Made by a program: the position numbers and the translations under genes
Notes under the pieces: generated by a model
What the model was told of the DNA's origin: nothing
Database searches by the model: none
What the model saw: only the letters and a program-made list of their open reading frames with translations
DNA from: CAIUGU01 sp963819685
GTDB lineage: Bacteria > Pseudomonadota > Gammaproteobacteria > Steroidobacterales > Steroidobacteraceae
Direction of reading: 5' to 3'
Assembly (NCBI GenBank): GCA_963819685.1
Contig: CAWFXI010000007.1
Location: forward strand, 558,001 to 622,000
DNA length: 64,000 nt
Shown: one piece after another, positions 35,653-44,734 of the stretch
Position numbering within the stretch: position 1 is the stretch's first letter
How the letters are laid out: each line of letters starts with the position of its first letter

Positions 35653-35861
35653 GAGCATCCTTGAGTACAAGCTGCAGGTGTTGCGAAATTCACTGGCGAT
35701 GAAGCAAAGGCAAGCGGCATTTCTTGAGGAAGAGCGCAGTTTTCCCGCTTCCAGCAAGCGGCATGCCCCGCCAGACTGCTCTCCCGCAGTATTCAGACGG
35801 CACTTTCCGCTGTCAACCAGGTTCGGTACGAGTGGTCAACGCTTGGTCAATTGTTGTACAA

Positions 35862-36545
35862 ATGGTGTTCCCGCCGACCTGTGTGCTGTGTGGCGGTCAG
35901 GGGCAGCCAATCGCGCTCGATGTGTGCAAGGCCTGCGCTGAGGAACTGCCATTCAACAGTTCTGCATGTGGTCGTTGTGGCGATCCACTGGCCGGAAATC
36001 CTGGCGCTGCCTCGTTGTGTGGCGGATGCCTGAGGCGCAAGCCGCACTTTCACCACGCCCACTGCGCGTTCCGCTTTGCCTACCCGATCGATCATCTGGT
36101 GCGCGCTCTCAAGTACCAGGGCCGCGTCGTCCACGGCCGTGTCCTCGGTCAATTGCTCGCACAAAGCCTGGCTGCCGGGCGTCAGGAGTCCTGGCCACAG
36201 TGCATCGTGCCGGTGCCTCTCGCTGATGAGCGATTTCGCAATCGAGGGTACAACCAGGCAGTGGAGATAGGGTTGCCGCTTGAGCGCCTGCTGGGCGTGC
36301 CCTTGCGAACCGATCTGGTTGTTCGTCAACGACAGACCCTCGAACAAACGGCGCTCTCGCGCAAGGAGCGAAGAAAGAACGTCCGCGGGGCGTTCGCGGT
36401 AACCGGCAGTCTGCCTGCAAAGCACATTGCGATTCTCGATGATGTCGTAACAACGGGCAGCACCGCCAACGAACTGGCGCGCGTCCTGCGGCGCGCGGGC
36501 GCGCAACGAGTGGAAGTCTGGGCGGTAGCGCATGCCGAACACTGA
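35862..36545 (+). CDS. comF: ComF family phosphoribosyltransferase-like protein
   Basis: The 227-residue protein has an N-terminal double zinc-finger region (CVLCGG, CKAC, CGRC, CGGC) and a C-terminal phosphoribosyltransferase fold with VPVPLADERFRNRGYNQAVEIG and the PRPP loop AILDDVVTTGSTANE. Family members support DNA uptake in naturally competent bacteria. Type IV pilus genes are in the same window, so competence is possible. ATG 35862 is chosen because the longer frame (to 35724) overlaps the bio promoter region. Confidence 0.88.
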   Translation: MVFPPTCVLCGGQGQPIALDVCKACAEELPFNSSACGRCGDPLAGNPGAASLCGGCLRRKPHFHHAHCAFRFAYPIDHLVRALKYQGRVVHGRVLGQLLAQSLAAGRQESWPQCIVPVPLADERFRNRGYNQAVEIGLPLERLLGVPLRTDLVVRQRQTLEQTALSRKERRKNVRGAFAVTGSLPAKHIAILDDVVTTGSTANELARVLRRAGAQRVEVWAVAHAEH

Positions 36546-36640
36546 CCGATCTCTGGATCCAGATGTAATGCGAACGGACGGCCTTTTGTATCGACCCGTT
36601 GGTGAACTCGAGGGCAGGAATGTGTTATGTGGTGCTGACG

Positions 36641-37816
36641 ATGCCGCTGAACGCCATACGCAGTTTCCTGAAGCTGGAGTCCTCGAGCGGCATCCTGCTG
36701 GTCGTCGCAGGCGCTTTGGCGATGCTGGCAGCGAATTCACCATTGGCGCACCTCTACGGTGTGCTGCTGGATATCCCGCTCGAGATCCGCGTCGGAACCT
36801 TCGCAATCGCGAAACCGCTGCTCCTCTGGATCAATGACGGATTGATGGCGGTGTTCTTCCTGCTCATCGGCCTCGAAGTGAAGCGCGAAATCCGCGAAGG
36901 TGAGCTTGCCGACAAGGCCAGGATCGCACTTCCTGCGTTTGGCGCACTGGGCGGAATGGTCGTACCCGCGGCAATCTATGTCTGGTTCAACTGGGGTGAT
37001 CCGGTTGGCATGCGCGGCTGGGCAATTCCGTCTGCAACCGATATCGCCTTTGCGCTTGGGGTGCTGACGCTACTCGGAGACCGTGTGCCCGTGGGGCTGA
37101 AGATCTTCCTTCTGACACTGGCAATCCTGGACGACCTGGGCGCGATTGTTGTGATCGCGCTTTTCTACACCAGCGATCTCTCCCTGCTTTCACTGCTGCT
37201 CGCAAGCCTGGCGCTGGTGGCATTGATCGTTCTGAATCTCAAAGGCGTCGTTCGCACTGGGGCGTATGCGATGGTGGGCGTGTTTCTGTGGGTGTGCGTG
37301 CTCAAATCCGGAGTCCACGCCACGCTGGCCGGAGTCGCCACGGCATTGGCGATCCCGATGCGCGATGCGATTGAGCCCAGTCGTTCACCGGTCAGGGAAA
37401 TCGAGCACTCCCTGCATCCGTGGGTTGCCTTCGGCATCCTCCCGGTCTTTGCCTTCGCCAATGCCGGAGTCAGCCTTGCCGGTCTCAGGCCGACCGACAT
37501 TCTCGCGCCCGTCCCGATCGGCATCGCCTTCGGTCTCTTTGCGGGCAAGCAGCTCGGGGTCTTCCTGTTTGCCTGGCTGGCAGTTGCCGTGGGCCTGGCA
37601 CGACTGCCGTCCGGAGTGACGTGGCGACAAGTGTATGGGGCAGCGATTCTGTGCGGCGTGGGATTCACGATGAGCTTGTTTATCAGCTCGCTGGCCTTCG
37701 ATCAGGTCGCACCCGATTTTGCCGTCACCGATCGACTTGGAATCCTGGTCGGCTCGCTGGTCTCAGCCGTGGTGGGCTATGTATTTCTGAGGGTCGTGCT
37801 TCCGGCAAAACGCTAA
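36641..37816 (+). CDS. nhaA: Na+/H+ antiporter NhaA
   Basis: The 391-residue protein has twelve transmembrane helices and the NhaA signatures: SSSGILLVVAGALAMLAANSPL, FFLLIGLEVKREIREGEL, PSATDIAFALGVLTLLG and the transport pair Asp-Asp in LAILDDLGAIVVIALFYT. It exports Na+ in exchange for protons. ATG 36641 gives normal family length. Its stop codon lies inside a palindromic repeat that is shared with the gmk-scoA gap. Confidence 0.95.
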   Translation: MPLNAIRSFLKLESSSGILLVVAGALAMLAANSPLAHLYGVLLDIPLEIRVGTFAIAKPLLLWINDGLMAVFFLLIGLEVKREIREGELADKARIALPAFGALGGMVVPAAIYVWFNWGDPVGMRGWAIPSATDIAFALGVLTLLGDRVPVGLKIFLLTLAILDDLGAIVVIALFYTSDLSLLSLLLASLALVALIVLNLKGVVRTGAYAMVGVFLWVCVLKSGVHATLAGVATALAIPMRDAIEPSRSPVREIEHSLHPWVAFGILPVFAFANAGVSLAGLRPTDILAPVPIGIAFGLFAGKQLGVFLFAWLAVAVGLARLPSGVTWRQVYGAAILCGVGFTMSLFISSLAFDQVAPDFAVTDRLGILVGSLVSAVVGYVFLRVVLPAKR

Positions 37817-37860
37817 CAGGTTGATGCAAACGTCTGTCCGTGCCTTTTGCATCACCTTGT
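37812..37860. repeat. Palindromic repeat copy R1, nhaA stop and candidate terminator
   Basis: Bases 37812-37853 match the reverse complement of 44935-44976 at 40 of 42 positions. They include the nhaA TAA stop. Arms 37816-37830 and 37846-37860 pair at 13 of 15 positions. The element fills the gap between the converging nhaA and ubiA genes, so it may act as a bidirectional terminator. Confidence 0.85.
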
Positions 37861-37881
37861 CAGTGATGTCTGCCGCATCGG

Positions 37882-38832
37882 TCAGCCGCGAAAGAGATAC
37901 TCCAGGGCAATGCCGATGAAGACAGTCATGCCGAAATAGTTGTTGTTGAGGAACGCCCTGAAGCATCTGTCGGGAAGCCGATCGCGTATGAGCCACTGCT
38001 GGTAAAGAAAAAAGCACCCTGCCGCCGCGAGGCCTCCCTGGTACCAGCGGCCAAGGTCGAGGTCCCGCCCGACCAGCCACAGCGCGAGCAGGGTCATCAG
38101 TTGCATGACGCCGATGATGAAGCGATCCGCATCCCCGAACAGGATGGCGCTGGAGCGCAGGCCGATCTTCAGGTCATCATCGCGATCGACCATCGCGTAC
38201 ATCGTGTCGTACACGGTTGTCCACAGTATCGCAGCGATGAACAGCAGCCATCCGATCCTGGAAATTTCACCGGCTTCTGCTGCATAGGCCATCGGCACCG
38301 ACCAGGAGAAAGCGATCCCCAGATACAGCTGGGGAATGGGGAAGAAGCGCTTGAAGAAGGGATAGGTGACGGTCAACACAGCGCCCACCAGAGCGAGCTG
38401 TTGCGTCAACCGGTCGAGCGTCAGCACGAGGCCAAGCGCGATCAGGGCCAAACCGACGAACAGCATGATCGCTTCTGCCGGCTCGACCCTGCCCTGTGCC
38501 ATGGGCCTCTCGCGCGTGCGACGCACCTGGGGGTCGATCTTGCGGTCCGCGAAGTCGTTGATCACGCAGCCCGCCGACCGCATCAGAAACACGCCCAGCG
38601 CGAACACCAGGAAGACTTGTGGCTGGGGATGGCCGTCCGCCGCCAGCCAGAGCGCCCAAAGCGTAGGCCAAAGCAGCAGGAACGTCCCGATCGGCCGATC
38701 CAGGCGCATCAGTCGGCCATAGTCGCCGATGGTCGCGGCCAGCTGGGGCAGCACCTCGCTGACCAGCGTCGTTGCATTGAAGCGTTCGCCCAAGCGGCGC
38801 AAACGATTACTTGTACTTGCGGAAGTCGCCAT
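37882..38832 (-). CDS. ubiA: 4-Hydroxybenzoate octaprenyltransferase UbiA
   Basis: The 316-residue membrane prenyltransferase has the first Asp-rich motif GCVINDFADRKIDPQVRRTRERP and the second, DTMYAMVDRDDDLKIGLRSSA (split at residue 20), with about eight transmembrane helices and the N-terminal RLDRPIGTFLLLWPTLWAL. It prenylates 4-hydroxybenzoate in ubiquinone synthesis. ATG 38832 is preceded by AAGAG at six bases; ATG 38880 lacks a ribosome site. It is downstream of recG (101 bp). Confidence 0.95.
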   Translation of the reverse strand: MATSASTSNRLRRLGERFNATTLVSEVLPQLAATIGDYGRLMRLDRPIGTFLLLWPTLWALWLAADGHPQPQVFLVFALGVFLMRSAGCVINDFADRKIDPQVRRTRERPMAQGRVEPAEAIMLFVGLALIALGLVLTLDRLTQQLALVGAVLTVTYPFFKRFFPIPQLYLGIAFSWSVPMAYAAEAGEISRIGWLLFIAAILWTTVYDTMYAMVDRDDDLKIGLRSSAILFGDADRFIIGVMQLMTLLALWLVGRDLDLGRWYQGGLAAAGCFFLYQQWLIRDRLPDRCFRAFLNNNYFGMTVFIGIALEYLFRG

Positions 38833-38933
38833 GGGTGCTCTTGAACATGATAGCGGGGCGACTTTGCCGTTGAAGCTCATGTCGGGTCAACAACCAGTGT
38901 GGCGGCGGGCACACGAGCTTGATAACCGAGGCT

Positions 38934-41051
38934 TCAGACCCTGCTGAAGCGTTCGCCGGAACCCACCCAGCGGCTCAGCAAAGGAGCAATGCTGGCCTCG
39001 TGACGCTCCAGCATGATCGTGGCGGCCTGTTGCACGCGGGGCAGCAGATCGGCGTCACGCAACAGATCCGCAACGCGCATCCTCGCGAGCCCGGTTTGCC
39101 GGGTTCCGAGCAGTTCACCAGGACCGCGCAACTCCAGATCGCGTCGCGCGACTTCAAAGCCATCGTTGGTATCGCGCATCACACCGAGACGCTCTTTCGC
39201 GACTCCGGACAAGGGCGGCTTGTAGAGCAATACACACGTGCTTTCCTCGCTGCCCCGGCCCACTCGACCCCGCAGTTGATGCAGCTGGGCCAGGCCCATG
39301 CGTTCCGCATTCTCTATGACCATGAGGCTTGCGTTCCGCACATCGACGCCAACCTCGATAACAGTGGTCGCCACGAGCAGGTCAATGTCTCCCGACTTGA
39401 AATGTCCCATGACCTCGTCCTTCTGTTGACCCGTCAGTCGGCCGTGGATCAGGCCCACTTGCAAATCAGGCAGTGCCACCGCGAGCGCAGCTGCCGTTTC
39501 CTCAGCGGCCTGTGCCTCCAGCAGTTCGGACTCCTCGATCAACGGGCACACCCAGTAGGCCTGCCTTTTTCTCTGGCAGGCGTCGCGAATGCGCTGGATG
39601 ACATCGGCCCGCCGCGCCTCCGGCAGCACGACGGTCCGGACCGGGGTACGGCCGGGCGGCAGCTCATCAATGATCGAGACATCGAGGTCCGCGTAGGCCG
39701 TCATTGCCAGGGTTCTCGGGATCGGTGTGGCGGTCATGATCAGCTGGTGCGGATAGCGGCCACCCGACAGCCCCTTTTCCCGGAGTGCCAGACGCTGATG
39801 AACACCGAAGCGATGTTGCTCGTCGACGATGACCAGTCCCAACCGGGTGAAACTCACCGGCTCCTGAAACAGCGCATGGGTGCCTACGGCCACACGAACT
39901 TCTCCAGACGCAAGGCCAGCGAGTATCTCCGTCCGCTTGCGTGCTCCCTGACGCCCGGTCAGCAGCACCGCTTCTATTTGCAAGGCATCGAACCACTGGC
40001 CGAAGTTTCGAGCGTGCTGTTCGGCCAGCAGCTCCGTCGGCGCCATCAGCACGACCTGAAAGCCGGCATCCACTGCATGCAATGCTGCCATTGCCGCAAC
40101 GACAGTCTTGCCGCAGCCGACGTCACCCTGTACCAGCCTCAGCATTGGTGTGGCGAGTGCGAGGTCCCGCTCGATCTCATGCCATACCCGCGCCTGTGCC
40201 TTCGTCAGCGCAAACGGCAAGCTCGTGAGCAGGCGCTGCAGCAGAACGTTGTGTGGGGGCATCGCCCAGCCCGGATCGCGCTGAATATTCCTGCGCAGCA
40301 GTCTCAGGCTCAGGTGCTGGGCGAGCAACTCTTCAAATGCGAGGCGGCGCTGTGCGGGATGCCGGCCCAGCGCGAGGAGATCAAGGCTGGCATCGGGAGG
40401 GGGACGGTGCACATATTGCAGGGCCGCCCCGAGGGGCGGCAGATCAAGGCCTCTCAGCAAGTCCGCAGGCAGCCAGTCACACACGCCGTCATCGCGCAGT
40501 TCCTCAAGGGCGAGTGTGGTCAGCCGACGCAGTCGTGCCTGCGCGACGCCTTCGGTTGCGGGGTACACCGGCGTCAACGCTTCTTCCACGTTGTTGTGCG
40601 CGTCCACCTCAATTCTTCGGTACTCCGGATGCACCACTTCAAGGCCAAGGGGACCGCGCCGGGCCTCCCCGAAGCACCGGATTCTGACTCCTCTGATCAG
40701 TCCGGCCTGCTGTGACCCGGAGAAGTGAAAGAACCGCAGCGTCAGGAATCCCGACCCGTCTGCAATTCTGCAAATGAGCTGGCGCCGGCCACGAAATGCC
40801 ACCTCCGTGAGCTGCACGTCGCCCTCGACGACAGCGCGGTCTCCCGCACGCAGGGATCCGATAGGGACGACCCGCGTACGGTCTTCGTACCGGAGCGGCA
40901 GCAGGAACAGCACATCCTGAACCGTGAAGATTCCAAGCTTTGCCAGCTTGCCCGCCAGGGCCGGACCAACGCCTGCCAGCGCAGTGACCGCTCGTAACTC
41001 GGGAAGTGCTGACGCGGGCGACCGCACTTCGCTGTGTGCCACCTGAGTCAT
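38934..41051 (-). CDS. recG: ATP-dependent DNA helicase RecG
   Basis: The 705-residue protein has an N-terminal wedge (OB) domain (LPLRYEDRTRV...) and SF2 helicase motifs: Walker A QGDVGCGKTVVAAMAAL, motif II VDEQHRFGVHQR, TATPIPRTLAM, and the C-terminal helicase domain with TTVIEVGVDVRNASLMVIENAERMGLAQLHQLRGRVGR and the TRG region GPGELLGTRQTG. It regresses stalled replication forks. It is 20 bp downstream of ridA in a gmk-rpoZ-spoT-ridA-recG run. Confidence 0.97.
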   Translation of the reverse strand: MTQVAHSEVRSPASALPELRAVTALAGVGPALAGKLAKLGIFTVQDVLFLLPLRYEDRTRVVPIGSLRAGDRAVVEGDVQLTEVAFRGRRQLICRIADGSGFLTLRFFHFSGSQQAGLIRGVRIRCFGEARRGPLGLEVVHPEYRRIEVDAHNNVEEALTPVYPATEGVAQARLRRLTTLALEELRDDGVCDWLPADLLRGLDLPPLGAALQYVHRPPPDASLDLLALGRHPAQRRLAFEELLAQHLSLRLLRRNIQRDPGWAMPPHNVLLQRLLTSLPFALTKAQARVWHEIERDLALATPMLRLVQGDVGCGKTVVAAMAALHAVDAGFQVVLMAPTELLAEQHARNFGQWFDALQIEAVLLTGRQGARKRTEILAGLASGEVRVAVGTHALFQEPVSFTRLGLVIVDEQHRFGVHQRLALREKGLSGGRYPHQLIMTATPIPRTLAMTAYADLDVSIIDELPPGRTPVRTVVLPEARRADVIQRIRDACQRKRQAYWVCPLIEESELLEAQAAEETAAALAVALPDLQVGLIHGRLTGQQKDEVMGHFKSGDIDLLVATTVIEVGVDVRNASLMVIENAERMGLAQLHQLRGRVGRGSEESTCVLLYKPPLSGVAKERLGVMRDTNDGFEVARRDLELRGPGELLGTRQTGLARMRVADLLRDADLLPRVQQAATIMLERHEASIAPLLSRWVGSGERFSRV

Positions 41052-41071
41052 GGACGACGCATCAGGCGGGG

Positions 41072-41452
41072 CTACAGCTCGAGTACACAGTCCATTTCCA
41101 CGGTGGCCCCCCTGGGCAGCGCAGCCACGCCGATGGCCGCGCGCGCCGGGTAAGGCTCACTGAAGTACTCGCTCATGATTCTGTTGACGGCAGCGAAGTG
41201 CTGCAGGTCCGTCAGGAACACATTCAATTTGGCGACATGACTGAAGTCGGCGCCGGCCGCCGCGATGATGGCCTTCAGATTGTCGAAGACTCGACGGATC
41301 TGCAGGTCGATATCTCCCGCTACCAGCTGTCCGCTTGCGGGATCCAGCGGAATCTGTCCCGACACGTATACGGTGCTGCCGCATTTCACGGCCTGCGAGT
41401 AGGTTCCGATTGCGCCAGGAGCATGCGGTGTGGAGATGATCGTGCGGGTCAT
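41072..41452 (-). CDS. ridA: RidA family 2-iminobutanoate/2-iminopropanoate deaminase
   Basis: The 126-residue protein has the RidA signatures PGAIGTYSQAVKCGSTVYVSGQIPLDP, NLKAIIAAAGADFSHVAK and the active-site arginine in YPARAAIGVAALPRGATVEMDCVLEL. It hydrolyses reactive enamine/imine intermediates made by PLP enzymes. It replaces trmH found between spoT and recG in E. coli; spacing of 20 bp on both sides indicates an operon. Confidence 0.95.
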   Translation of the reverse strand: MTRTIISTPHAPGAIGTYSQAVKCGSTVYVSGQIPLDPASGQLVAGDIDLQIRRVFDNLKAIIAAAGADFSHVAKLNVFLTDLQHFAAVNRIMSEYFSEPYPARAAIGVAALPRGATVEMDCVLEL

Positions 41453-41472
41453 GTGCGGGGCTTCTCCATGTT

Positions 41473-43629
41473 TCAGGCGCAGGTGCGAATCACCTTGAGG
41501 ACGTCGGGCATCTTGCGCACGCTCCTGATGACCTGTGCCAGATGCTTGCGGTTGCGAACCTGCAGTTCGAAGATGATCGTGGAGGCTTCGGTATCGCTCT
41601 CGAGCATCGAAACATGATCGATGTTGGTCTGTGTGCCCGCGATATCGGAAGCGAGGGCAGCGAGGACGCCGACGCGATTGGCTACCTCAACGCGTACTTC
41701 CACCGTGTAGAGCCGATCCACGCCCGTCTGCCAGCTGACCGACAGCCACTTGTCTGGCTGCTTGCGATAACTGCGCAGATTGCCGCAGGACTCCCGGTGA
41801 ATGACGACACCGCGACCGCTTGACAGGTAGGCCATGATCGGGTCGTTCGGGATCGGGAAACAGCAGCGCGCATAGCTCACCACCAGCCCTTCGGTACCGG
41901 CAATCGCCAGTGGGTCGGCCTTGGTGAGGGGTCCTGCCGTTACTGCATCGGCCGGAAGGAGTCTGCGGGCAACGAGCGGCGCCAGACGTTCGCCGAGACC
42001 AATCTGCTCGAACAGCTGGTCAGACTTCTCCAGTCCAAGATCCGCAACGACGCTCTGCATGCGCGCGTCCTCGATTTTTCGCAAGGACAGCGACAACTCG
42101 CCGAGCGCCTGGTTGAGCAGCCGACGCCCGAGTTCGATGGCCTCGCCATGCTTGAGTCCCTTGAGGTAGTGCCGGATCGCCGCACGCGCTTTGGCCGTGA
42201 CGACGAAATTGACCCATGCCGGATTCGGCGTCGCGCCCTTGGCAGTGATGATCTCGACCGTTTGCCCGTTACGCAGGGGTGTTCTGAGGGGCACGAGTCG
42301 GCGATCGATCTTGGCCGCCACACAGTGATTGCCGACGTCCGTGTGCACGTCATAGGCGAAATCGACGGCCGTGGAATTGCGTGGTAGCCGCCGGATATCT
42401 CCCTTGGGCGTAAACACATAGACTTTGTCCGGAAACAGGTCGAGCTTGACGCTCTCCATGAACTCTTCCGAGTTCCCACCCTGCTGCATCTCCATGAGCT
42501 GCTTCAGCCACTCATGTGCATGGTCGCTGTAGGCCTTGCCCTGGTCCTCGCCGGTCTTGTACTGCCAGTGCGCCGCGATACCCGACTCGGCAACCCGATG
42601 CATGTCCTCCGTGCGAATCTGGACTTCAATCGGCATGCCATTCGGGCCAAACAGCGTCGTATGCAGGGACTGATACCCGTTGACGCGGGGAATGGCGATG
42701 TAGTCCTTGAAGCGACCCGGCATCGGGCGATACAGCCCGTGGACCAGCCCGAGCACCCGATAGCAGGTGTCGATGCTGTCGCAGACGATACGAAAGCCGA
42801 ACACATCGACGATCTCGGCGAGCGAAGAGCTCTTGCGACGCATCTTCTGGTAGACGCTGTAAAGGTGTTTTTCGCGCCCTTCGACCCGGCCGGCAACCCC
42901 GGCCTTGCCCAGGGCCGTGCGGATATTGTCGGCAATCTTGCCGATGAACTGCTTCTGGTTGCCCCGCGCCTTCTTGAGTGCCTTTTCAATGATCCGGTAG
43001 CGCCCCGGGTACAGCGACTTGAACCCCAGCTCCTCGAGCTCGCTCTTTATCGAGTTGATGCCCAGCCTGTTGGCGATGGGCGCGAAAATCTCGAGCGTCT
43101 CGCGAGCGATCGCGCGCCGCCTTGCCGGTGGCATGGCGCCCAGCGTGCGCATGTTGTGGGTCCGGTCGGCAAGTTTGACCATGATGACCCGGATGTCCCG
43201 GACCATCGCGAGCAGCATCTTGCGGAAGCTCTCCGCCTGCGCTTCCGCGCGGCTGCGAAACTGGATCTGATCAAGCTTGGAAACCCCGTCCACCAGATCC
43301 GCCACCTGGCTGCCGAACTTCTCCGCAATCTCGGCCTTGGCGGTGGGCGTGTCTTCCATGACATCGTGCAGGATCGCTGCAACGATGGTCTGGGCATCCA
43401 GGTGAAGATCCGCGAGCAGATCCGCGACCGCTACCGGATGAGCGATGTAAGGCTCGCCTGAGAGGCGCTTCTGCCCTTCGTGCGCCTGGGCGCCGAACTC
43501 GTAGGCTTCCCGGACCTGGTCGACCTGGTCAGGGGGCAGGTAGGTCTCAAGCTTGTTGAGGAGCTGGGTAACGCCTATCGACCGTCTTCCTGCCGGCCAG
43601 AGGTTCCGTATGGAAGAGGCATAGTCCAT
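41473..43629 (-). CDS. spoT: Bifunctional (p)ppGpp synthetase/hydrolase SpoT
   Basis: The 718-residue protein has an intact HD hydrolase (AHPVAVADLL, ILHDVMEDT, VKLADRTHNMRTLG), a (p)ppGpp synthetase domain (RFKDYIAIPRVNGYQSLHTT, EVQIRTEDMHRVAESGIAAHW), a TGS domain (VYVFTPKGDIRRLPRNSTAVDFAY region) and a C-terminal ACT domain (about 640-715). The intact HDxxED motif marks SpoT rather than RelA. It controls the alarmone level in starvation. It follows rpoZ by 30 bp. Confidence 0.96.
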   Translation of the reverse strand: MDYASSIRNLWPAGRRSIGVTQLLNKLETYLPPDQVDQVREAYEFGAQAHEGQKRLSGEPYIAHPVAVADLLADLHLDAQTIVAAILHDVMEDTPTAKAEIAEKFGSQVADLVDGVSKLDQIQFRSRAEAQAESFRKMLLAMVRDIRVIMVKLADRTHNMRTLGAMPPARRRAIARETLEIFAPIANRLGINSIKSELEELGFKSLYPGRYRIIEKALKKARGNQKQFIGKIADNIRTALGKAGVAGRVEGREKHLYSVYQKMRRKSSSLAEIVDVFGFRIVCDSIDTCYRVLGLVHGLYRPMPGRFKDYIAIPRVNGYQSLHTTLFGPNGMPIEVQIRTEDMHRVAESGIAAHWQYKTGEDQGKAYSDHAHEWLKQLMEMQQGGNSEEFMESVKLDLFPDKVYVFTPKGDIRRLPRNSTAVDFAYDVHTDVGNHCVAAKIDRRLVPLRTPLRNGQTVEIITAKGATPNPAWVNFVVTAKARAAIRHYLKGLKHGEAIELGRRLLNQALGELSLSLRKIEDARMQSVVADLGLEKSDQLFEQIGLGERLAPLVARRLLPADAVTAGPLTKADPLAIAGTEGLVVSYARCCFPIPNDPIMAYLSSGRGVVIHRESCGNLRSYRKQPDKWLSVSWQTGVDRLYTVEVRVEVANRVGVLAALASDIAGTQTNIDHVSMLESDTEASTIIFELQVRNRKHLAQVIRSVRKMPDVLKVIRTCA

Positions 43630-43659
43630 GGCGTAAAGATGCGGCTAACCCGGGGCGAT

Positions 43660-43944
43660 TCAATCTCCCAGCCCGAGGTGCGGTGCCCGCAATTCACCCG
43701 ACATTTCGGGTTCGGGCATCATCAGTTCGGGTACCGGTGGTCGGTCGGCTTCTTCGAGGATCTCAGGTCCAACATGACCTGCGGCGATCTCTCTGAGTGC
43801 CACAACGGTAGGCTTGTCGTTTTCGACATCAACAGTAGGTTCCGCGCCATTCGCCACCCGTCGCGCCCGTTTGGCAGCGACCAACACCAGCTGGAAGAGG
43901 TTGGGGACGTTCTGCAGGCAATCTTCAACCGTAATTCGCGCCAT
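43660..43944 (-). CDS. rpoZ: RNA polymerase omega subunit
   Basis: The 94-residue protein starts MARITVEDCLQNVPNLFQLVLVAAKRARRV, the conserved omega core, followed by VENDKPTVVALREIAAGHV, and a longer acidic/Pro C-tail. It assists assembly of the RNA polymerase beta-prime subunit and is a ppGpp-binding partner, fitting its place between gmk and spoT. ATG 43944 is the clear start; the open frame extends upstream without conservation. Confidence 0.95.
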   Translation of the reverse strand: MARITVEDCLQNVPNLFQLVLVAAKRARRVANGAEPTVDVENDKPTVVALREIAAGHVGPEILEEADRPPVPELMMPEPEMSGELRAPHLGLGD

Positions 43945-44107
43945 CTGGCTTAAGTCCTCAAAAGTGCAATTCGAGATTAAAAGGGGAAACTGCCTGAACA
44001 GGCTATCTGCGGCCAGTATAGCTGAGCCGGCTACCGCCCGCATTCGGGCGGAATACGGTTTTCCGGTAACGGGGCAGGAGCAACGGCAATCGAGCTGCCT
44101 GCTGTGT

Positions 44108-44734
44108 CTACTCCCCACCTGTCAGCAGGGGCATCAGGCTGGCAAGTTCCGGGCGGCCGGGGCGAAGGTGCTCGCCCTGCCCGCAAACGACTGCTTCCAG
44201 ATCGTTCAGGGCGCGGTCAAAGTCGTCATTGACGACGACGTAGTCGAATTCCAGCCAGTGAGACATGTCGCTGCGGGCATCCCTGAGACGTCGCTCAATG
44301 ACCGCGTCACTATCGGTTGCCCGGCCCCGCAGGCGCCGTTCGAGTTCCCTGGCCGAAGGTGGAAGGATAAAGATCGAGAGGCATTCGGGTAGCGCCGTTC
44401 GAACCTGCCTCGCTCCCTGCCAGTCGATTTCCAGGATCACATCCGCACCCTGCTCCAGCAGGGATTCCACCTGGCTTTTCAGCGTCCCGTAATAGTTGTC
44501 GAAGACTTCGGCGTATTCCAGAAAATCGCCGGCGGCGATCTTCCGCTTGAATTCCTCCTTGTTGACGAAGAAATAATCGCGGCCCTCCTGCTCTGCAGGA
44601 CGTCTCGGGCGGGTTGTGCAGGAGGTGGAAAACCGCAGATCCGGCCGCCGCTGCAGGAGTGCGCGCACGAGGGAGGTCTTCCCCGCCCCCGATGGGGCGG
44701 CGATCACATAAAGTCGTCCGCGCCTTGCAGTCAC
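44108..44734 (-). CDS. gmk: Guanylate kinase
   Basis: The 208-residue enzyme has the P-loop APSGAGKTSLVRALL, GMP-binding STSCTTRPRRPAEQEGRDYFFV and EYAEVFDNYYGTLKSQVE, and the EIDWQGARQVR segment. It phosphorylates GMP to GDP. The start is GTG 44734. It is followed by rpoZ after a 163-bp gap. Upstream lies the multi-hairpin repeat region. Confidence 0.96.
   Translation of the reverse strand: MTARRGRLYVIAAPSGAGKTSLVRALLQRRPDLRFSTSCTTRPRRPAEQEGRDYFFVNKEEFKRKIAAGDFLEYAEVFDNYYGTLKSQVESLLEQGADVILEIDWQGARQVRTALPECLSIFILPPSARELERRLRGRATDSDAVIERRLRDARSDMSHWLEFDYVVVNDDFDRALNDLEAVVCGQGEHLRPGRPELASLMPLLTGGE

Noticed and set aside
35810..35842. BirA-operator-like inverted repeat between bioB and comF (CTGTCAACC ... 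GGTCAACGC).
   Set aside because: The left half resembles a BirA half-site but the right half matches at only about five of nine positions, so I did not annotate it.
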